This document shows positions 47,915-56,711 of a stretch of DNA of 64,000 nucleotides, piece after piece; the stretch's first letter is position 1, and every line of letters starts with the position of its first letter. The notes beneath the pieces are model-generated. The model worked only from the letters and a program-made list of their open reading frames with translations. It was not told the DNA's origin and made no database searches. Both the position numbers and the translations under genes were made by a program. The stretch is taken from NCBI RefSeq assembly GCF_013410035.1, contig NZ_JACCBW010000002.1, positions 434,001 to 498,000 of the forward strand. Direction: 5' to 3'. This DNA comes from Nocardioides cavernae (GTDB lineage Bacteria > Actinomycetota > Actinomycetes > Propionibacteriales > Nocardioidaceae).

Positions 47915-49312
47915 TCAGAGCGGAGGTGTGAGCTCCAGGGTGAGCAGGGCGCCGAGCACGTCGTCGACCTCGACCACCCGCAGCCCGTCGACCGTCCGCC
48001 GCGAGGGGATGCCGCGCTCGCTGGGCAGCGCCCGGCCACGTGGCACCACGGCCACCTTGAAGCCGAGCCGGGCGGCCTCGGCGACACGTTGCGGGAGGTC
48101 GCGGACCCGGCGCAGCTCACCGGCCAGGCCGATCTCGCCGATCGCGACGGCCCCCCGCGGCGGCGGAACCCCGAGGTGGCTGCTCGCGACGGCGACGGCG
48201 AGGGCGAGGTCGGCCGCGGGGTCGTGGAGCTTGGCGCCGCCGACGGTCGCGACGAAGGTGTCGCTGCCGGCGATCCGCAGGCGGGCGTGTCGCTGGAGGA
48301 CGGCGAGGACCATGTCGACGCGGGACGACTCGACCCCCGACACGGTGCGGCGCGGTCGCTCGAGCGGCGACGGCGTCAGCAGCGCCTGGACCTCCGCGAG
48401 CAGCGGCCGGCGGCCCTCCATCGTGACCGCGACGCACGTGCCGGAGACGTCCTGGGTGTGGTGCTCGACGAAGAGACCCGTCGGGTCGGTCACGGCCTGG
48501 ATGCCCTCGGAGGAGAGGTCGAAGCAGCCGACCTCGTCGACCGGGCCGTAGCGGTTCTTCATGGCGCGGACCATCCGGAAGCGCGAGTTGCGGTCGCCCT
48601 CGAAGTGGAGCACCACGTCGACGAGGTGCTCGAGCACCCGCGGGCCGGCGATCGATCCGTCCTTGGTGACGTGACCGACGATCATCGTCGTGATGTTGCG
48701 GGTCTTGGCGACGCGGATGAGCGCGGCGGCGACCTCCTTCACCTGGGTCACGCCCCCGGGGACGCCGTCGATGCCCGACGCACCGATCGTCTGGATCGAG
48801 TCGACCACCAGCAGGGTGGGGCGCACCTCCTCGATGTGGGTCAGCACCGCCCCGAGGTCGGTCTCCGCCGCGAGGAACAGCTCGTCGTGGACACCCCCCG
48901 TGCGGTCGGCCCGCAGCCGCACCTGCGCCGCGGACTCCTCGCCGGTGACGTAGAGGGTGCGCTGCCGGGTGCGCGCGGTCTGGGCGGCGACCTCCAGCAG
49001 CAGGGTGCTCTTGCCGACGCCGGGCTCACCGGCGAGCAGGATCGCCGCACCCGGGACGAGGCCACCGCCGAGCACCCGGTCGAGCTCGGGCACGCCGCTC
49101 GTGCGCGCCACGGACTCGGTGATGGCCACCTGGCCGATGGGGACCGCCGGCGTCGAGACCGGCCCGGCCGCGGCGCGCAGCGTCGGCGCGCCCGCCTCGG
49201 CGACGGAGCCCCAGGCCTGGCACTCCCCGCAGCGGCCCACCCACTTCGCGGTCTCCCAGCCGCACTCGGAGCAGCGGTAGGAGGTGCGCTGGCGGGCGGC
49301 CTTGGTCGACAT
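47915..49312 (-). CDS. radA: DNA repair protein RadA (branch-migration ATPase)
   Basis: 465 aa. N-terminal C4 zinc finger (YRCSECGWETAKWVGRCGEC, about residues 11-30), RecA-like ATPase with Walker A GEPGVGKST near residue 95, the RadA-specific KNRYGP variant of KNRFG, and a Lon-like C-terminal domain from about residue 300. It promotes D-loop extension in recombination. ATG 49312 chosen over an upstream GTG because a TAGCGT -10 sits 7 bp before it and the zinc finger follows at once. Likely cotranscribed with disA. Confidence 0.96.
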   Translation of the reverse strand: MSTKAARQRTSYRCSECGWETAKWVGRCGECQAWGSVAEAGAPTLRAAAGPVSTPAVPIGQVAITESVARTSGVPELDRVLGGGLVPGAAILLAGEPGVGKSTLLLEVAAQTARTRQRTLYVTGEESAAQVRLRADRTGGVHDELFLAAETDLGAVLTHIEEVRPTLLVVDSIQTIGASGIDGVPGGVTQVKEVAAALIRVAKTRNITTMIVGHVTKDGSIAGPRVLEHLVDVVLHFEGDRNSRFRMVRAMKNRYGPVDEVGCFDLSSEGIQAVTDPTGLFVEHHTQDVSGTCVAVTMEGRRPLLAEVQALLTPSPLERPRRTVSGVESSRVDMVLAVLQRHARLRIAGSDTFVATVGGAKLHDPAADLALAVAVASSHLGVPPPRGAVAIGEIGLAGELRRVRDLPQRVAEAARLGFKVAVVPRGRALPSERGIPSRRTVDGLRVVEVDDVLGALLTLELTPPL

Positions 49313-49319
49313 GGGCGCC

Positions 49320-49325
49320 ACGCTA
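49320..49325 (-). promoter_or_regulatory. Leaderless-type -10 (TAGCGT) for radA
   Basis: Reverse complement of ACGCTA, 7 bp upstream of the radA ATG. Confidence 0.5.
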
Positions 49326-49354
49326 GGCGAGCCCACCGACACCGGCGCGGACGC

Positions 49355-50317
49355 TCACCGCGACAGCAGCGCCGCGATCTCGTCGTACCCGCGCGCCCGC
49401 GCGTGCTGCAGGGCGGTGACCCCGTCGCGGTCGGGCAGGTCGGGGTCGGCTCCGTGGGCGAGCAGGATCCCGACGACGCGCTGCCAGCGCTCGGTCCCCT
49501 CACCGAGGACGACGGCCTCGAGCAGAGCGGTCCAGCCCAGGTCGTTGACGTGGTCGACGTCGACGTCGGTGTGCTGCAGCGCCCAGCGGACGTAGGCGAC
49601 GTGCCCGCGCTCCGACGCGGGGATGATCGACACCCCGCCGTAGCGGTTGCGCAGCGTGACGTCCGGGTCGAGGGGCAGCAGCAGCTGCCCCATCGCCACC
49701 GAGCCGGTCACCCCGGTCACCAGCCACGGCGAGTCCTGCTGGACGTCGACCGCATCAGGGTCCGCACCGAGACGGGCGAGCAGCGCGGCCACCTCCAACC
49801 GGTCGTCGATGACGGCGAGGAGCAGGGGCGTACGCCGGCGCTCGTCGCGCACGTCCACGCGCGCGCCCGCCCGCAGGGCCAGCGCCGCGGCGTCCGGGTC
49901 ACCGGCGGAGGCGGCGCGCAGCAGGGCGGCGCGGGGATCGGCGACCGGCTCGTCGGCGCGCGCGAGGAGCGCGGCGACGCGGTCGTGCCCGAGCTCGCGT
50001 GCGAGGTCCTCGGCGGTCCGGCCCTGCGCATCGGTCGCCGCGGCGTCCGCGCCGCGGGCGAGCAGCACCCGGACCTCGGTGGGCGACGGCGTTGCCCCGC
50101 CGACGGCGACGTGCAGTGGCGTGGGCGCGGACGGCGGGTCGGACGGCGGGTCGGACGGCGGGCCGGTGGCCGGGTCGGGGCTCACGTCGGGCACGGTCGA
50201 GGTCCCGTCAGAGGAAAGGGTGCGGGCCGCGGGGTCGGACCCGTCCGACGAGCACGCGGTGAGCACCGCGAGGCAGCACAGCAGGCCGGCGAGGCGGAGC
50301 GGGGACGGGTGCGGCAC
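49355..50317 (-). CDS. Ankyrin-repeat lipoprotein
   Basis: 320 aa. Lipoprotein signal LRLAGLLCCLAVLTACSS with lipobox LTAC (Cys near residue 20), a Ser/Asp/Pro linker, then about five to six ankyrin repeats (TPLHVAVGG, AALLRAASAGDPDAAALAL, RRTPLLLAVIDDRLEVAALL, GWTALLEAVVLGEG, VTALQHARARGYDEIAALL). It should be a protein-binding scaffold on the outer membrane face. GTG 50317 follows GGGAGG. The radA start lies just downstream (its promoter is within 35 bp of this stop). Confidence 0.85.
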   Translation of the reverse strand: MPHPSPLRLAGLLCCLAVLTACSSDGSDPAARTLSSDGTSTVPDVSPDPATGPPSDPPSDPPSAPTPLHVAVGGATPSPTEVRVLLARGADAAATDAQGRTAEDLARELGHDRVAALLARADEPVADPRAALLRAASAGDPDAAALALRAGARVDVRDERRRTPLLLAVIDDRLEVAALLARLGADPDAVDVQQDSPWLVTGVTGSVAMGQLLLPLDPDVTLRNRYGGVSIIPASERGHVAYVRWALQHTDVDVDHVNDLGWTALLEAVVLGEGTERWQRVVGILLAHGADPDLPDRDGVTALQHARARGYDEIAALLSR

Positions 50318-50364
50318 GGCCCGATCCTCCCAGCCCGGACCAACGGCCCGGTCCGGACCGCCTT

Positions 50365-50412
50365 TCCACAGGTGGGCGCGAAAACCTGTGGATGGAGCGC
50401 CGGACCTGTGGA
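50365..50412. promoter_or_regulatory. Triplicated ACCTGTGGA motif upstream of the ankyrin lipoprotein gene
   Basis: TCCACAGGT (50365-50373, inverted), ACCTGTGGA (50384-50392) and ACCTGTGGA (50404-50412) occur within 48 bp; the last two are 20 bp apart. They could be operator half-sites for the divergent region. This is part of the 487-bp gene-free stretch 50318-50804, which otherwise holds only the two sites listed next. Confidence 0.4.
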
Positions 50413-50471
50413 GGAACGGCCGCCCGGCTGGGGAGTGAGCACCCCCTCCGGTGGACGGCGCGGTGGAGGGA

Positions 50472-50483
50472 GGAAACGCTTCC
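50472..50483. promoter_or_regulatory. Candidate LacI-family operator
   Basis: GGAAACGCTTCC has the central CG and flanking pseudo-palindrome typical of LacI-family sites. It is about 320 bp before the lacI-type gene, far for autoregulation, so this is tentative. Confidence 0.3.
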
Positions 50484-50687
50484 ACACCCCCTTGCGCAGG
50501 CCCCGCAGGACCGCGTAGAACTTCTCCCACGCCGACCGTCACAGGGAGGCGGGGCGACTCGGAGACGAGGATCCTTGACGGACAGGTGGGCCCCGGCCGA
50601 CCCGTCCGCCGCGACTGGGTGACGCAGGAGCGGGGATCATCGGCGACGGGACGTCGACCGGAGGTCGTCACACGATCCGGTCAGCCG

Positions 50688-50722
50688 AGGGCCCTCGCGA
50701 CTCATACTCGCGAGGGCCCTCT
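50688..50722. terminator. Perfect 14-bp hairpin upstream of the LacI-type gene
   Basis: GAGGGCCCTCGCGA and TCGCGAGGGCCCTC with a 7-nt loop CTCATAC. It is a strong stem in a divergent spacer; it may insulate the regulator from upstream transcription, be a protein site, or end an unrecognised transcript. Confidence 0.55.
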
Positions 50723-50804
50723 CCGCGTTCACCGGGCGTTCACCTCCGTGCCCGCGCGTCGTCAGGCTTATGCTGACGCCACTTGGATCGATCAAGGGGG
50801 CGGG

Positions 50805-51848
50805 ATGGCTCGCAGCGAGCAGCGGAACGGCAACCACCTGCCGGTCACGCCGCCGACCCTTGCCGACGTGGCCGAGCGCGCCGGGGTCTCACGCCAGACC
50901 GTCTCCAACGCGGTCAACAACCCCGACCTCCTGCGGCCGGACACCCTCGAGCGGGTGCGCCAGACGATCGCCGAGCTCGGCTACTCGCCCAACCGCGCCG
51001 CCCGCAACCTCCGGACCCGCACCTCCCAGCTCATCGGGCTGCGCTTCGCGCCCGCGCAGGAGGGCACCGCCAACGCGGCGATGGACCGCTTCGTGCACTC
51101 GCTGGTCGAGGCGAGCGAGGTCGCCGGCTACCACGTCCTGCTCTTCCCGGGCGACGACGAGGACCCGGTCGGCGGCTACGACAACCTGCTCCGCTCGACG
51201 GCGGTGGACGCGTTCGTCGTCACCGACACCTACCTCGGCAACCCGCAGGCCGCCTGGCTGAGCCAGCAGCGCGCCCCGTTCGTGGCGTTCGGCCGGCCGT
51301 GGGACGACGACGAGGCGCGCCACGTCTGGGTGGACGTCGACGGCGCCGCCGGCATCGCGCTGGCGACCCAGCACCTCATCGACCGCGGGCACACCCGGAT
51401 CGCCTGGATCGGCTGGCGCAAGGACTCCCCGATCGGCGAGGACCGCCGCTCCGGCTGGCTGCGCACCATGCACGCCAACGGCCTCTCCACGACCGGCCTC
51501 GCCTCGCGCGTCGAGGACGTCGTGCACAGTGGCGCCGAGGCGGCCGCGGTGCTCCTCGACGAGTCCACGCCCACGGCGTTCGTGTGCGCGTCCGACACCC
51601 TGGCGATGGGCGTGCTGCACACGCTCTGGATCCGCCAGCTCGCGCCGGGTCGTGACATCGCGGTGGTCGGCTTCGACGACTCGCAGGTGGCGCAGGTGTT
51701 CCCGGTGGGCCTGACGTCGGTGCGCCAGCCGCTCGAGGACGTGGCGGTCGAGGTCGTCAAGGCCCTGCGCGCGCTGCTCACGCACCAGCCGGTGGAGGAG
51801 CGGGGCGTCCTCCTCGAGCCCACGCTCGCGATCCGCGAGTCCAGCTGA
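50805..51848 (+). CDS. LacI-family transcriptional regulator
   Basis: 347 aa. N-terminal helix-turn-helix TLADVAERAGVSRQTVSNAVNN (about residues 15-36) and hinge helix YSPNRAARNLRTRTSQLIGL, then a periplasmic-binding-protein-like sensor domain with DAFVVTDTY, ATQHLIDRGHTRIAWIG and AVVGFDDSQVAQVFPVGLTSVRQP. It should repress a carbon- or metabolite-related operon; the nearby inositol/ebo-like cluster is a possible target. ATG follows AAGGGGGCGGG. Confidence 0.9.
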   Translation: MARSEQRNGNHLPVTPPTLADVAERAGVSRQTVSNAVNNPDLLRPDTLERVRQTIAELGYSPNRAARNLRTRTSQLIGLRFAPAQEGTANAAMDRFVHSLVEASEVAGYHVLLFPGDDEDPVGGYDNLLRSTAVDAFVVTDTYLGNPQAAWLSQQRAPFVAFGRPWDDDEARHVWVDVDGAAGIALATQHLIDRGHTRIAWIGWRKDSPIGEDRRSGWLRTMHANGLSTTGLASRVEDVVHSGAEAAAVLLDESTPTAFVCASDTLAMGVLHTLWIRQLAPGRDIAVVGFDDSQVAQVFPVGLTSVRQPLEDVAVEVVKALRALLTHQPVEERGVLLEPTLAIRESS

Positions 51849-51866
51849 CCCGACCGGACGCCGCGG

Positions 51867-52550
51867 TCAGTAGTGCCGGAACCAGAGGTTGACCGCGTAG
51901 TCGACCTCGGTGCCGGTGTGATCGGCGAGCGCGGCCTCGGCGGCCTCCGGCGGCAGCTCGATCCGGACGACGGCCTCGAGGTCCTCGCGGGAGGCGAACG
52001 ACCAGCCCATCTCGATCGGCCGGCGACGCCAGCCGTGCAGCGACCAGAAGCGCTCCACCGCGACCGGGTCGACCTCGGGGAAGCCGTGCCGGAACCACCT
52101 GCCGAAGGTCGAGCGGGTGGGGTCGTTGTCGATCACGAACGCCGTCCCCCCGCGACGCACGACGCGGTCGAGCTCGCGCAGCCCGGGCTCGGAGCCCGGT
52201 CCGAAGAAGTACGCCCAGCGCGCGTGCGCCACGTCGACCGAGGCGTCCGGGAGGGGGATTGCCTGCGCCCCGCCCTCGAGCACGGAGACGTGGGGCAGGG
52301 ACCGCGTACGGCGTCGGGCGAGGGCCACGAGCGGCGGGTGCGGCTCCACGCCGACCACCCGCGCCGCCGTACGCGCCCACAGCGGCAGGTGGAAACCGCT
52401 GCCGCACCCGACGTCGAGGACGGTGCGCCCGGCCCAGTCACCGATCTCGCGCATCGCCGTCGCGATCCGGTCGTGCGGGTCGGCGGCGCGGTTCTCCAGC
52501 TCGTAGAGCTCGGGGGTGTTCCAGATGTTGGGGGAGGGCCGAGCCCTCAA
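51867..52550 (-). CDS. Class I SAM-dependent methyltransferase
   Basis: 227 aa. VLDVGCGSGFHLPLW (about residues 38-52) is SAM motif I, VVGVEPHPPLV motif II, AQAIPLPDASVDVAHARWAYFFG and LRELDRVVRRGGTAFVID motifs III-IV. TTG 52550 overlaps the stop of the preceding gene (TTGA) and is the only sensible start, since further upstream codons belong to that gene. Target molecule unknown. Confidence 0.8.
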   Translation of the reverse strand: MRARPSPNIWNTPELYELENRAADPHDRIATAMREIGDWAGRTVLDVGCGSGFHLPLWARTAARVVGVEPHPPLVALARRRTRSLPHVSVLEGGAQAIPLPDASVDVAHARWAYFFGPGSEPGLRELDRVVRRGGTAFVIDNDPTRSTFGRWFRHGFPEVDPVAVERFWSLHGWRRRPIEMGWSFASREDLEAVVRIELPPEAAEAALADHTGTEVDYAVNLWFRHY

Positions 52551-53185
52551 ATCCGCACGAGCCCGTTGGGCGTCTGGAGCTGGACGGCGACGATGCCGGG
52601 GGTGCCGTTGGGGGCGACCCACTCGACCTTGACGTCCTCGAGCGGGGCCTCCACGGTCTCGCCGAGCCATTCGCTCACCCGCTGCGGGTCGCCGGCGATC
52701 TCCAGGCAGGCCAGCGAGAAGTCGCCGGTGGCGCCCACGCTCGGGTGCAGCTCGGAGGGCGAGTGCCACTGCACGAAGAACGGCAGCTGCGGGTCGGAGA
52801 GCAGGCCGTTGACGCCGATCTGCTGCCACAGCAGCTCGGTGCCGTCGGGGCGGTGGCGGTTGCCCTTGACGGCCTCGCGGCCCAGGCGGGACTCGATGGG
52901 CGCGATGTCGGCGACGGAGACGACCCAGCCCATCCAGCCGCCACCGAGCGCGGACCGGGCGCGGACGGCCTGGCCGAACGGCGCCTTGTCGCTCGCGGGG
53001 TGGTCGAGCACCTCGACGATCTCCATGTAGATGTCGCCGGCGAGCGGCAGGGTCATGTTGCGGGTGCCGAAGCGCGGGTGGATGCCCCCGTCGACGAAGT
53101 CCGTGCCGAGCAGCCCCCCGATGCGCTGGGCGGTGCTGGCGAGTCCATCAGGTCCGGCGGCGAAGCTGACGTGGTCCAGGCGCAT
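52547..53185 (-). CDS. VOC (glyoxalase/bleomycin-resistance fold) protein
   Basis: 212 aa. Starts directly with MRLDHVSFAAGPDGL, a VOC first strand, with DIYMEIVEVLDHP and FFVQWHSPSELHPS supplying possible metal ligands (His5, Glu near residue 55, His in QWHSP, Glu in APLEDVKVE). Resembles the glyoxalase-like domain group of unknown substrate. It lies 58 bp after the phosphodiesterase gene on the same strand and may be cotranscribed with the ebo-like operon. Confidence 0.75.
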   Translation of the reverse strand: MRLDHVSFAAGPDGLASTAQRIGGLLGTDFVDGGIHPRFGTRNMTLPLAGDIYMEIVEVLDHPASDKAPFGQAVRARSALGGGWMGWVVSVADIAPIESRLGREAVKGNRHRPDGTELLWQQIGVNGLLSDPQLPFFVQWHSPSELHPSVGATGDFSLACLEIAGDPQRVSEWLGETVEAPLEDVKVEWVAPNGTPGIVAVQLQTPNGLVRI

Positions 53186-53243
53186 GCAGAGATTCTGGGT
53201 CAGTTCGCCGCGGGGCTTGACACCGGGGTCCGGTTTCTTGACG

Positions 53244-54614
53244 TCAAGAGGCGCTGGACAACCGCAGGATGAGGTCGCGGACGTCGGTCGCCGCCACGGA
53301 TCCGTCGACGGCGCCCGGCGTGCTGCACACCAGCATCGGCCCGGCGTCCGGGTCCTTCGGCAACCGGCCGTGGGTGCCGCGGACCGGGGACGGGTCGAGC
53401 GGCACGACCTTCATCGCATACCTCAGACCGGCCATCTTCCGCGCGAGGGTGAGGCCCGCCTTGAGCTTCACCGCCCGGTCCTCGGGGTCGAAGAAGAGCT
53501 CGGCGGGGTCGTAGCCGGGCTTGCGGTGGATCTCGACGCCCTTCGCGAAGTCGGGCGCCCGCGCGTCGTCGAGCCAGTAGTAGTAGGTGAACCACGCCGT
53601 CTCGTCGGCGACGAGCACGAGGTCGCCGGAGCGCTCGTGGTCGAGGCCGTACGCCTGCTGGGCCTCGCGGTCGAGCACCTCGTCGACGCCCGGGAGGTCG
53701 GCGCACAGGCTGCGGACCTTCTCGAGGTCGGCCGGGTCGTCGACGTAGACGTGCGCGACCTGGTGGTCCGCCACGGCGAACGCGCGCGAGGCCCAGGGGT
53801 CGAGGTACTCCATGCCGTCCTGGGTGTAGACCTCGAGCAGCCCGGCGCGGCGCAGCATCCGGTTGACGTCGACGGGCTGGTCGGCGGCGGTGATGCCGTA
53901 CTCCGAGAGCACGAGGACCGTCACGCCGGCGCGCTCGGCGTCGTCGAGCAGCGGCGCGAGCGCGGCGTCGACGTCGCGGGCGGCCTGCCGGGCCTCCGGG
54001 GCGTCGGGGCCGAAGCGCTGGAGGTCGTAGTCGAGGTGCGGGACGTAGCAGAGGGTGAGGTCGCTGCGCGGCATCAGCCGGCGGGTGGCGGCGATGATCC
54101 ACTCGCTGGAGGTGATCGCGGCCGTCGGGCCCCAGTAGGTGAAGAGCGGGAACTCGCCGAGCTCGCCGACCAGCTCGTCGTGGAGCTCGACGGGCCGGGT
54201 GTAGCAGTCGGGGGCCTTCTTGCCGTCGGCGTAGTAGATCGGCCGCGGCGTGACGATGTAGTCGGTGGTCATGCCCATCGCGTACCACCAGCAGACGTTG
54301 GCGACGGTGTAGTCGGGGCGCTCGCGGCGGATCGTCTCCCAGACCTTCTCGCCCTCGACGAGCTTGTTGTGCTGGCGCCAGAGGAACACCTCCCCGAGCT
54401 CGCGGAAGTACCACCCGTTGCCGACGGCGCCGTGGCCCGACGGCGGCAGGCCGGTGAGGAACGTCGACTGCACCGAGCAGGTCACCGCCGGCAGGATCGG
54501 CTCGAGGGTGGCCTGCGAGCCCTTCTCCGCCAGCGCGCGCAGCCGGGGCATGTGGGTGAGCAGGTCGGGCGTGAGGCCGACGAGGTCGACGACGAGGAGC
54601 TTGGGGTGGGCCAC
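53244..54614 (-). CDS. Nucleotide pyrophosphatase/phosphodiesterase-type enzyme (ebo-like cluster)
   Basis: 456 aa, alkaline-phosphatase-superfamily fold. LLVVDLVGLTPDLL gives the first metal Asp, the nucleophile Thr is in LPAVTCSVQSTFLTG, and later metal ligands are in YVPHLDYDLQRFG, LVLSEYGITAAD and FAVADHQVAHVYV (DHQxAH). No signal peptide, so it is predicted cytosolic. Ebo clusters usually include such a gene. GTG 54614 is the start nearest the first strand. Last of seven closely packed minus-strand genes. Confidence 0.82.
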   Translation of the reverse strand: MAHPKLLVVDLVGLTPDLLTHMPRLRALAEKGSQATLEPILPAVTCSVQSTFLTGLPPSGHGAVGNGWYFRELGEVFLWRQHNKLVEGEKVWETIRRERPDYTVANVCWWYAMGMTTDYIVTPRPIYYADGKKAPDCYTRPVELHDELVGELGEFPLFTYWGPTAAITSSEWIIAATRRLMPRSDLTLCYVPHLDYDLQRFGPDAPEARQAARDVDAALAPLLDDAERAGVTVLVLSEYGITAADQPVDVNRMLRRAGLLEVYTQDGMEYLDPWASRAFAVADHQVAHVYVDDPADLEKVRSLCADLPGVDEVLDREAQQAYGLDHERSGDLVLVADETAWFTYYYWLDDARAPDFAKGVEIHRKPGYDPAELFFDPEDRAVKLKAGLTLARKMAGLRYAMKVVPLDPSPVRGTHGRLPKDPDAGPMLVCSTPGAVDGSVAATDVRDLILRLSSAS

Positions 54615-54654
54615 GGGGATCCTGTCCGTTCTGTTCCGAGAGGGGGAGCGGGGG

Positions 54655-55824
54655 TCAGTCGAGGGCGGTGAGGCCGAGCCCGACGAGCTCGTCGCGGACC
54701 CAGGCGAGCTCCGCGGCGAGCCCGGCGGCGAGGGCGTCGTCGTCCTCGGGGGCGCCGGAGGGGAGCACGGACCACGTGTAGGTCTCCACCTCGAGGTGGT
54801 CGGTGCGGGCGGTGTCCCCGCCGAGCAGGGCCGACAGTGAGGCCCGCAGGTCGTCGCGGCTGTTGCGCAGCGGCGGCGCGGGGTCGGCGTGCACGGGGAC
54901 GTGGAAGTGGACCCGCCACGGCGACCGGTCGTCGAGCGGCCGTCGGCCCCCGAGGGCGTCGGGGAGGTCGTCACGGGCGGCGAGGCGGCTGCCGACGCGC
55001 TGGCGCACCTGGTGCAGGAACCTGTCCTCGCTGTACGCCGTCAGCGCGGCGCGTGCGTCCGCGTCGGCCGGGTCGTCGACGACGAGCGCGGCGGCGGGCT
55101 GCACCTTGACCACGTCGAGGCCGGCGGCGTCGAGGCCGGCGAGGGCGTCGGTGGCGTCCTCGAAGCCGACTGCGAGGTGGCACAGGTCGAGGCACACGCC
55201 GATGCGCTCGCGGTCGGCGGAGTCGAGCCGCTCGACGGCCTCGGCGATCGTCTCGATCACGCAGCCGGGCTCGGGCTCGAACGCGACGCGGATCCTCCGC
55301 CCCGTGTCGGCCTCGATCTCGGCCAGCCCCGCGGCGAGGGTCTTGAGGTGCAGCTCGGCGTGCGACTGGCGGTCCGCCAGCCACGGCGCGCGCCAGGCCA
55401 GCGGGAGCGTCGAGATGCTGCCGCGCTCGGCGTCCTCGGGCATCAGGGCGGCGAGGACCCGGGCGACGTCGAGGGTGTAGTCCAGGCGAGCCTGCTCGGC
55501 CCACGTGGGGTGGTAGACGCGCTTCTTGACGACCTCGTCCTGGAAGGCGGCGTAGGGGAAGGCGTTGAGGGTGACCATCTCCACCCCGTGGGCGTCGATG
55601 GCGTCGCGGAGCCGCGCGACCTCGTCGAGGTCGGAGGCGAGCCGGCGGGCGGCGGCAGCGGGCAGCCACATGCCCAGCCCGACGCGGTCGGTGCCGAGGT
55701 GCTGGCGCAGGCGGTCGCCGTAGGTCCCCACCTGGGCGATGAGGCCGTCGACGTCCTCGGCGGGCAGCACGTTGGTGCCGTAGCCGAGGTGGACGACGGT
55801 GCCGTCGGGGTGTCGCAGGCGCAT
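54655..55824 (-). CDS. eboE: EboE-like xylose-isomerase-type TIM-barrel protein
   Basis: 389 aa. HLGYGTNVLPAEDVDGLI at the start and VTLNAFPY, FEPEPGCVIETI, GVCLDLCHLAVGFED, VVKVQPAAAL match the metabolite-traffic protein EboE group within the AP-endonuclease-2/xylose-isomerase-like superfamily. Acidic and His residues suitable for a divalent metal are present (Glu in FEPEP, Asp and His in LDLCHL). In cyanobacteria the ebo genes are needed to export a scytonemin precursor to the periplasm; the cargo here is unknown. It starts 4 bp after the TatD-like gene stop. Confidence 0.8.
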   Translation of the reverse strand: MRLRHPDGTVVHLGYGTNVLPAEDVDGLIAQVGTYGDRLRQHLGTDRVGLGMWLPAAAARRLASDLDEVARLRDAIDAHGVEMVTLNAFPYAAFQDEVVKKRVYHPTWAEQARLDYTLDVARVLAALMPEDAERGSISTLPLAWRAPWLADRQSHAELHLKTLAAGLAEIEADTGRRIRVAFEPEPGCVIETIAEAVERLDSADRERIGVCLDLCHLAVGFEDATDALAGLDAAGLDVVKVQPAAALVVDDPADADARAALTAYSEDRFLHQVRQRVGSRLAARDDLPDALGGRRPLDDRSPWRVHFHVPVHADPAPPLRNSRDDLRASLSALLGGDTARTDHLEVETYTWSVLPSGAPEDDDALAAGLAAELAWVRDELVGLGLTALD

Positions 55825-55827
55825 CGG

Positions 55828-56709
55828 TCAGTCCCGCGAGCCGCGCAGGATCGAGTTGCCCTCGAAGGTCGCGGCGGCGTCCGTCGGGCTCGACGTGTCC
55901 TCGCCGTCCACGGAGTCCGGCAGGAGCAGGCGCCCGCTCTGCCCGAAGAACTCGACCGGATTGCGCCAGAGCACGCGGTCGACGTCGTCCTCGGTGAAGC
56001 CGGCCGCGAGCATCGCCGCGCCGGTCTTCGCGGTCTTGAGCGGGTCGCTGCGGCCCCAGTCGGCCGCGGAGTTCACGAGCACGCGGTCGAGGCCGCGGCG
56101 CTGCAGGATGGCGACCATCCGGTGCTCGTCCATCTTGGTGTCGGGGTAGATCGAGAAGCCCATCCAGCAGCCGGCCTCGTCGACCTGGTCGACGGTGACC
56201 TCGTTGAGGTGGTCGACGACGACCATGCCGGGTGCCAGGCCGGAGTCGGCGACCAGCTCGAGCGTACGGCGGGTGCCCTGCTCCTTGTCGCGGTGCGGCG
56301 TGTGCACCATCGCGGGCAGCCCGAACTCCACGGCGAGCTCGAGCTGGCGGACGAACGCCTTCTCCTCCTCGACGGTCATCGAGTCGAAGCCGACCTCGCC
56401 GACCGCGACCACGCCGTCCTTGGCGAGGTAGCGCGGCAGCACGTCGAGCACCTCGGCGCAGCGGGGGTCGTTGGCCTCCTTGGGGTTCAGCGCGATCGTG
56501 CAGTGGTGCGCGATGCCGAACTGCGCCGCCCGGAACCGCTCCCAGCCCACGAGGGCGTCGAAGTAGTCGGTGAAGGACCCGACGCTCGTGCGCGGCTGGC
56601 CGAGCCAGAACGCCGGCTCCACCAGGGCGCGCACACCCGCGGCGTGCATCGCCTCGTAGTCGTCGGTGGTGCGCGAGGTCATGTGGATGTGGGGGTCGAA
56701 GATGCGCAT
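55828..56709 (-). CDS. TatD-like metal-dependent hydrolase (EboB-type)
   Basis: 293 aa. Amidohydrolase fold with FDPHIHMTSRT (HxH metal motif, residues about 5-9), GVVAVGEVGFDSM (metal-binding Glu), PAMVHTPHRDK, VVVDHLNEVTVDQ (His) and NSAADWGRSDP (final Asp). It probably hydrolyses a phosphoester, lactone or amide of the cluster's metabolite. ATG 56709 lies 2 bp after the EboA gene stop. Confidence 0.82.
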   Translation of the reverse strand: MRIFDPHIHMTSRTTDDYEAMHAAGVRALVEPAFWLGQPRTSVGSFTDYFDALVGWERFRAAQFGIAHHCTIALNPKEANDPRCAEVLDVLPRYLAKDGVVAVGEVGFDSMTVEEEKAFVRQLELAVEFGLPAMVHTPHRDKEQGTRRTLELVADSGLAPGMVVVDHLNEVTVDQVDEAGCWMGFSIYPDTKMDEHRMVAILQRRGLDRVLVNSAADWGRSDPLKTAKTGAAMLAAGFTEDDVDRVLWRNPVEFFGQSGRLLLPDSVDGEDTSSPTDAAATFEGNSILRGSRD

Positions 56710-56711
56710 CG

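Noticed and set aside
50365..50412. DnaA boxes (TGTGGA-like) and an origin
   Set aside because: The motifs lack the TTATCCACA form, and no dnaA, dnaN or AT-rich unwinding region is near.
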